Made by a program: the position numbers and the translations under genes. 6,859 nucleotides of DNA from Limnohabitans sp. (GTDB lineage Bacteria; Pseudomonadota; Gammaproteobacteria; Burkholderiales; Burkholderiaceae_C). Below the pieces are notes generated by a model. It was not told the DNA's origin, searched no databases, and saw nothing but the letters and a program-made list of their open reading frames with translations. The stretch's first letter is position 1; each line of letters starts with the position of its first letter. This document shows positions 5,422 to 6,859 of this stretch, piece by piece. The stretch lies in contig JALQUL010000116.1 in NCBI GenBank assembly GCA_023260735.1, positions 1 to 6,859 on the forward strand, given 5' to 3'.

Positions 5422-6859
5422 ATGAATGCACTTTCCCTCACATTAATGTACTTGTTAGCTGCCGTTTTAGGTGTGGTGGCTTGTCGTAGTTTAAAACTTC
5501 CACCCATGTTGGGATATTTGGTGGTGGGTGTCGTACTCGGACCCAATGCTTTGGCCTTGGCTGAAAGCACACACTCCATTAGTTATTTAGGTGAGTTTGG
5601 AGTAGTGTTTTTAATGTTTGTTATTGGCTTAGAGTTTAGTTTACCCAAGCTTTATTCCATGAGAAAACATGTATTTGGTCTGGGCTTAGCTCAGGTTTTA
5701 TTTACTCTCCTATTGTGCACTTTGGGGTCATTGACTTTAGCTTGGTTATGGCCTAATTGGTGGAGCATGAGTTGGCAAACCGCCTTAGCTTTAGGGGCAG
5801 CAGTCACTATGAGTAGTACTGCCATTGTCATTAAGTTGATGTCTGAAAGGCTAGAGCTGGAGTCAGAATATGGCAAAAGAGTAGTGGGTATTTTATTATT
5901 TCAAGATATTGCAGTAGTACCTTTGTTGGTATTGATTCCCGCATTAAGTGCGACCGGAGATTCTTTATTTGAAGCCCTAGGTTGGGCTACCTTAAAAGCA
6001 ACTGTTTTAGTGACATTGTTAATGGTGGGTGGGCCTAGAGTAATGCGATGGTGGATGACCCTGGTTGCTAAACGCAAAAGTGATGAGTTATTTGTTTTGA
6101 ATTTATTGTTAGTCACTTTAGGACTGGCTTGGTTAACCGAGCATGCTGGATTGTCTTTAGCCTTAGGTGCCTTTATTGCTGGCATGCTTATTTCTGAAAC
6201 CGAGTTTAAACATCAGGTGGAAACCGACATTAGGCCTTTTCATGATGTTTTACTGGGCTTGTTTTTTATTTCAATTGGCATGATGTTAGATTGGCATGCC
6301 ATTTTAGAGCGCTGGACTTTAGTTTTATTATTATTAATTGTTCCTGTAGTATCGAAGTTAATACTCATAGCCCTGTTAGCAAGGGTTTTAGGAGCAACTC
6401 CTGGAGTGTCTTTAAGAACTGGCCTTTATTTGGCGCAAGCAGGCGAATTTGGTTTTGTATTGTTGGCTCTTACTCAAGAACATCAGCTTATTAGCAAAGC
6501 AGCAGTAAGCCCTATTTTGGCTGCTATGGTTTTATCTATGATGCTGACTCCCTTCATGATGATGTACAGCAACCGAATTGTATTGAAGTTAGTAAGTAGT
6601 GAATGGCTGCAACAGTCTTTACAAATGACAAAAATTGCCAGTAAAGCGATTGGCACAGAGCAACATGTGATTATTTGTGGTTATGGGCGTTGTGGACAAA
6701 ATTTGGCACAAATGCTTAAACAAGAAAACATCCCGTATATGGCCCTAGATTTAGACCCTGATCGTGTTCGGCAAGCGGCAGCAGCTGGTGATTCGGTAGT
6801 GTTTGGTGATGCAGTAAGGCTTCAGGCTTTAATGGCAGCGGGTTTAGTTAGAGCTAGTG
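5422..6859 (+). CDS. Monovalent cation:proton antiporter, CPA2 family with RCK/TrkA-N domain (3' end outside the window)
   Basis: Only the first 479 residues are present; the frame is still open at the right edge. It is an inner-membrane antiporter, probably exchanging K+ or Na+ for H+. Residues 1-385 form many hydrophobic helices with family patterns: LPPMLGYLVVGVVLGP (26-41), GLEFS (69-73), LLFQDIAVVPLLVL (158-171, with the Gln-Asp pair 161-162) and LRTGLYLAQAGEFGFVL (331-347). A linker leads to a Rossmann RCK domain with HVIICGYGRCGQNLA (415-429), acidic residues Asp443 and Asp445 at the next strand, and FGDA (461-464). The layout is that of KefB/KefC/YbaL, in which nucleotide or glutathione binding gates transport. 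An in-frame TGA at 5416 rules out a longer start. The Shine-Dalgarno sequence is weak (GAG at 5417-5419). It is divergent from kdsD. Which ion it carries cannot be told. Confidence 0.92.
   Translation, partial: MNALSLTLMYLLAAVLGVVACRSLKLPPMLGYLVVGVVLGPNALALAESTHSISYLGEFGVVFLMFVIGLEFSLPKLYSMRKHVFGLGLAQVLFTLLLCTLGSLTLAWLWPNWWSMSWQTALALGAAVTMSSTAIVIKLMSERLELESEYGKRVVGILLFQDIAVVPLLVLIPALSATGDSLFEALGWATLKATVLVTLLMVGGPRVMRWWMTLVAKRKSDELFVLNLLLVTLGLAWLTEHAGLSLALGAFIAGMLISETEFKHQVETDIRPFHDVLLGLFFISIGMMLDWHAILERWTLVLLLLIVPVVSKLILIALLARVLGATPGVSLRTGLYLAQAGEFGFVLLALTQEHQLISKAAVSPILAAMVLSMMLTPFMMMYSNRIVLKLVSSEWLQQSLQMTKIASKAIGTEQHVIICGYGRCGQNLAQMLKQENIPYMALDLDPDRVRQAAAAGDSVVFGDAVRLQALMAAGLVRAS

Noticed and set aside
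5691..6494. Open frames antisense to or overlapping the antiporter gene
   Set aside because: They lie in other frames of a clearly conserved membrane-protein gene, have no ribosome sites, and their translations resemble no family.

Overview
This AT-rich window looks like chromosomal DNA of a Gram-negative bacterium, most likely a betaproteobacterium. The evidence is a run of lipopolysaccharide genes on the minus strand (kdsD, kdsC, lptC), transcribed divergently from a CPA2-type cation/proton antiporter. As I recall, that order is common in Betaproteobacteria, whereas Escherichia coli has a different antiporter (yrbG) running in the same direction as kdsD. Residue patterns in KdsC (an N-T-L-D-G-H-G-L-K block and a G-D-D-W-P-D-L-P block) also look betaproteobacterial. 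The low G+C is unusual for that class. I cannot name a genus.

Layout. At the left, 47-1333 (+) encodes an FAD/NAD(P)H oxidoreductase followed by a strong intrinsic terminator (1364-1403). A probable promoter near 1450-1479 leads into a two-gene unit: a MoaD-type sulfur carrier (1536-1790) and a translationally coupled 99-residue protein of unknown function that also ends in glycines (1790-2089). This set resembles accessory genes of a molybdenum- or tungsten-cofactor enzyme. One possibility is a bacterial tungsten aldehyde oxidoreductase of the Aor type, whose other subunits would lie beyond the left edge. That link is inference.

On the minus strand, reading from 5169 down to 2130, are kdsD (arabinose-5-phosphate isomerase), kdsC (KDO-8-phosphate phosphatase), lptC (inner-membrane LPS transport protein) and an SDR-family oxidoreductase. 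The last three are joined by 4-bp ATGA overlaps, so this is a single operon. KdsD and KdsC make KDO for the inner core of LPS and LptC helps carry finished LPS across the periplasm. The usual next genes lptA and lptB are absent. The SDR gene takes their place and the operon ends convergently against the 99-residue gene.

The 252-bp divergent region 5170-5421 should hold promoters for kdsD and for the antiporter. It contains a tandem 8-mer abutting the kdsD start, a 13-bp inverted repeat and a tiny Met-Pro-Phe upstream reading frame. The antiporter gene (5422 onward) runs off the right edge, so only its membrane part and the beginning of its RCK/TrkA-N domain are seen. No RNA genes, insertion sequences or CRISPR arrays were found.
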